Shown piece by piece: positions 6,759 through 7,476 of a stretch of DNA of 7,476 bases; within the stretch, counting starts at the first letter, position 1, and each line of letters opens with the position of its first letter. The translations under genes were made by a program, and so were the position numbers. The stretch covers positions 1-7,476 of the forward strand of contig RFIK01000044.1 of assembly GCA_003695605.1 (NCBI GenBank), in the 5' to 3' direction. Below the pieces are notes generated by a model. It ran no database searches and was not told the DNA's origin. It worked only from the letters and a program-made list of their open reading frames with translations. The DNA is from Chlorobiota bacterium. GTDB lineage: Bacteria; Bacteroidota; Ignavibacteria; Kapaibacteriales; NICIL-2.

Positions 6759-6761
6759 AGC

Positions 6762-7476
6762 ATGAGCGTAAGCCTCGATACCATCATGGCACTTGCTAAG
6801 CGCCGTGGCTTTGTGTTCCAATCCTCGGAGATCTACGGTGGACTCAACGGCTGTTGGGACTTTGGCCCGCTCGGTGTCGAGCTGCTACGAAACATCAAAG
6901 AGCAGTGGTGGCGTGCGATGACGCTCCGCGACGACATTGAGGGACTCGATGCGGCAATCTTGATGCATCCGCGAACCTGGGAAGCAAGCGGACACGTCGA
7001 GCAATTTGCCGATCCGATGATAGATAACCGCACGAGTAAAGCCCGATACCGTGCCGATACACTCATCGAAGAATTCATCGAACGACTCCGCAAGAAAGGC
7101 AAACACGATCAAGCTGTTGCGCTCGAAGCCCGGCTTCGCACAGCAACAACGCCAGACGACTTCTACGCAATCATCACCGAAGCGGAAATCCCCGATCCAG
7201 TCAGCGGGACACGCGACTGGACGCCGGTGCGCTTTTTCAACCTCATGTTCAAAACATTCGTTGGTCCGGTCGAGGATGCATCGAGCGTTGTGTACTTGCG
7301 ACCCGAGACTGCGCAGGGAATTTTCGTCAACTTCAAGAACGTCCTCGATGCATCACGGCGAAAACTGCCCTTCGGCATTGCGCAGATCGGCAAGGCATTC
7401 CGCAACGAAATCAATACGAAGTACTTCCTCTACCGCACGCGTGAATTCGAGCAGATGGAGATGCAGTACTTCATTC
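6762..7476 (+). CDS. glyS: Glycyl-tRNA synthetase, alpha2 type, 3'-truncated by the window edge
   Basis: This class II aminoacyl-tRNA synthetase charges tRNA-Gly with glycine in the cytoplasm. The visible 238 residues start MSVSLDTIMALAKRRGFVFQ and continue with SSEIYGGLNGCWDFGPLG, the N-terminal signature of the single-chain homodimeric GlyRS found in eukaryotes, archaea and some bacteria, not the alpha2beta2 glyQ/glyS type. Later come RPETAQGIF (180-188) and class II motif 2, FRNE (213-216), followed by FLYRTREFEQMEMQYF. Complete homologues are about 450-510 residues, so roughly half, including motif 3 and the anticodon-binding domain, lies beyond the window. The start at 6762 has a weak purine-rich stretch just upstream. 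An ATG at 6786 is possible but would cut into the conserved N-terminus. The alpha2 enzyme in a bacterium is consistent with Bacteroidota/Chlorobiota, among other groups. Confidence 0.95.
   Translation, partial: MSVSLDTIMALAKRRGFVFQSSEIYGGLNGCWDFGPLGVELLRNIKEQWWRAMTLRDDIEGLDAAILMHPRTWEASGHVEQFADPMIDNRTSKARYRADTLIEEFIERLRKKGKHDQAVALEARLRTATTPDDFYAIITEAEIPDPVSGTRDWTPVRFFNLMFKTFVGPVEDASSVVYLRPETAQGIFVNFKNVLDASRRKLPFGIAQIGKAFRNEINTKYFLYRTREFEQMEMQYFI

Noticed and set aside
1..7476. Signs of an undescribed defence, mobile or biosynthetic system.
   Set aside because: Nearly all of the sequence is accounted for by intact housekeeping families with uniform base composition by eye; no direct repeats, transposase, integrase, att-like sites or unknown gene clusters were seen.

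Overview
The window is an ordinary housekeeping stretch of a bacterial chromosome, densely packed with eight protein-coding genes (two cut by the window edges). I see no mobile element, CRISPR array, rRNA or tRNA, and no undescribed multi-gene system. The most likely source is a member of the Bacteroidota/Chlorobiota supergroup with moderate to high GC. Three things point that way. Intergenic spacers carry exact matches to the TAnnTTTG -7 element used by Bacteroidota sigma-A. Shine-Dalgarno motifs are mostly absent or weak. The UvrC and SecG local sequence styles and the single-chain (alpha2) glycyl-tRNA synthetase also fit. This placement is inference and needs a protein search.

Layout: positions 1-1677 on the minus strand encode UvrC (nucleotide excision repair), missing only its extreme C-terminus. 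A 75-nt divergent spacer separates it from secG (1753-2067, +), followed 34 nt later by a GT4-family glycosyltransferase (2102-3226, +). A 116-nt spacer that can fold into a three-way-junction RNA leads into an RluE-type 23S rRNA pseudouridine synthase (3343-3915, +, GTG start). A 53-nt spacer with a good Bacteroidota-type promoter and two palindromes leads into nuoF (3969-5297, +). After it come nadD (5316-5918), a sugar ABC-transporter permease of the MalG/UgpE type (5915-6736) and a glycyl-tRNA synthetase gene (6762 to the window end). Gaps there are 18, -4 and 25 nt, so these four are probably one transcription unit.

Functional links are loose: repair, protein export, rRNA modification, NADH oxidation, NAD biosynthesis, sugar import and tRNA charging. 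nuoF without nuoE/nuoG and the permease without its partner permease, binding protein or ATPase are both separated from their usual partners, at least within this window. The best leads are regulatory: the back-to-back -7 elements between uvrC and secG, the folded leader of rluE, and the palindromes around the nuoF promoter.
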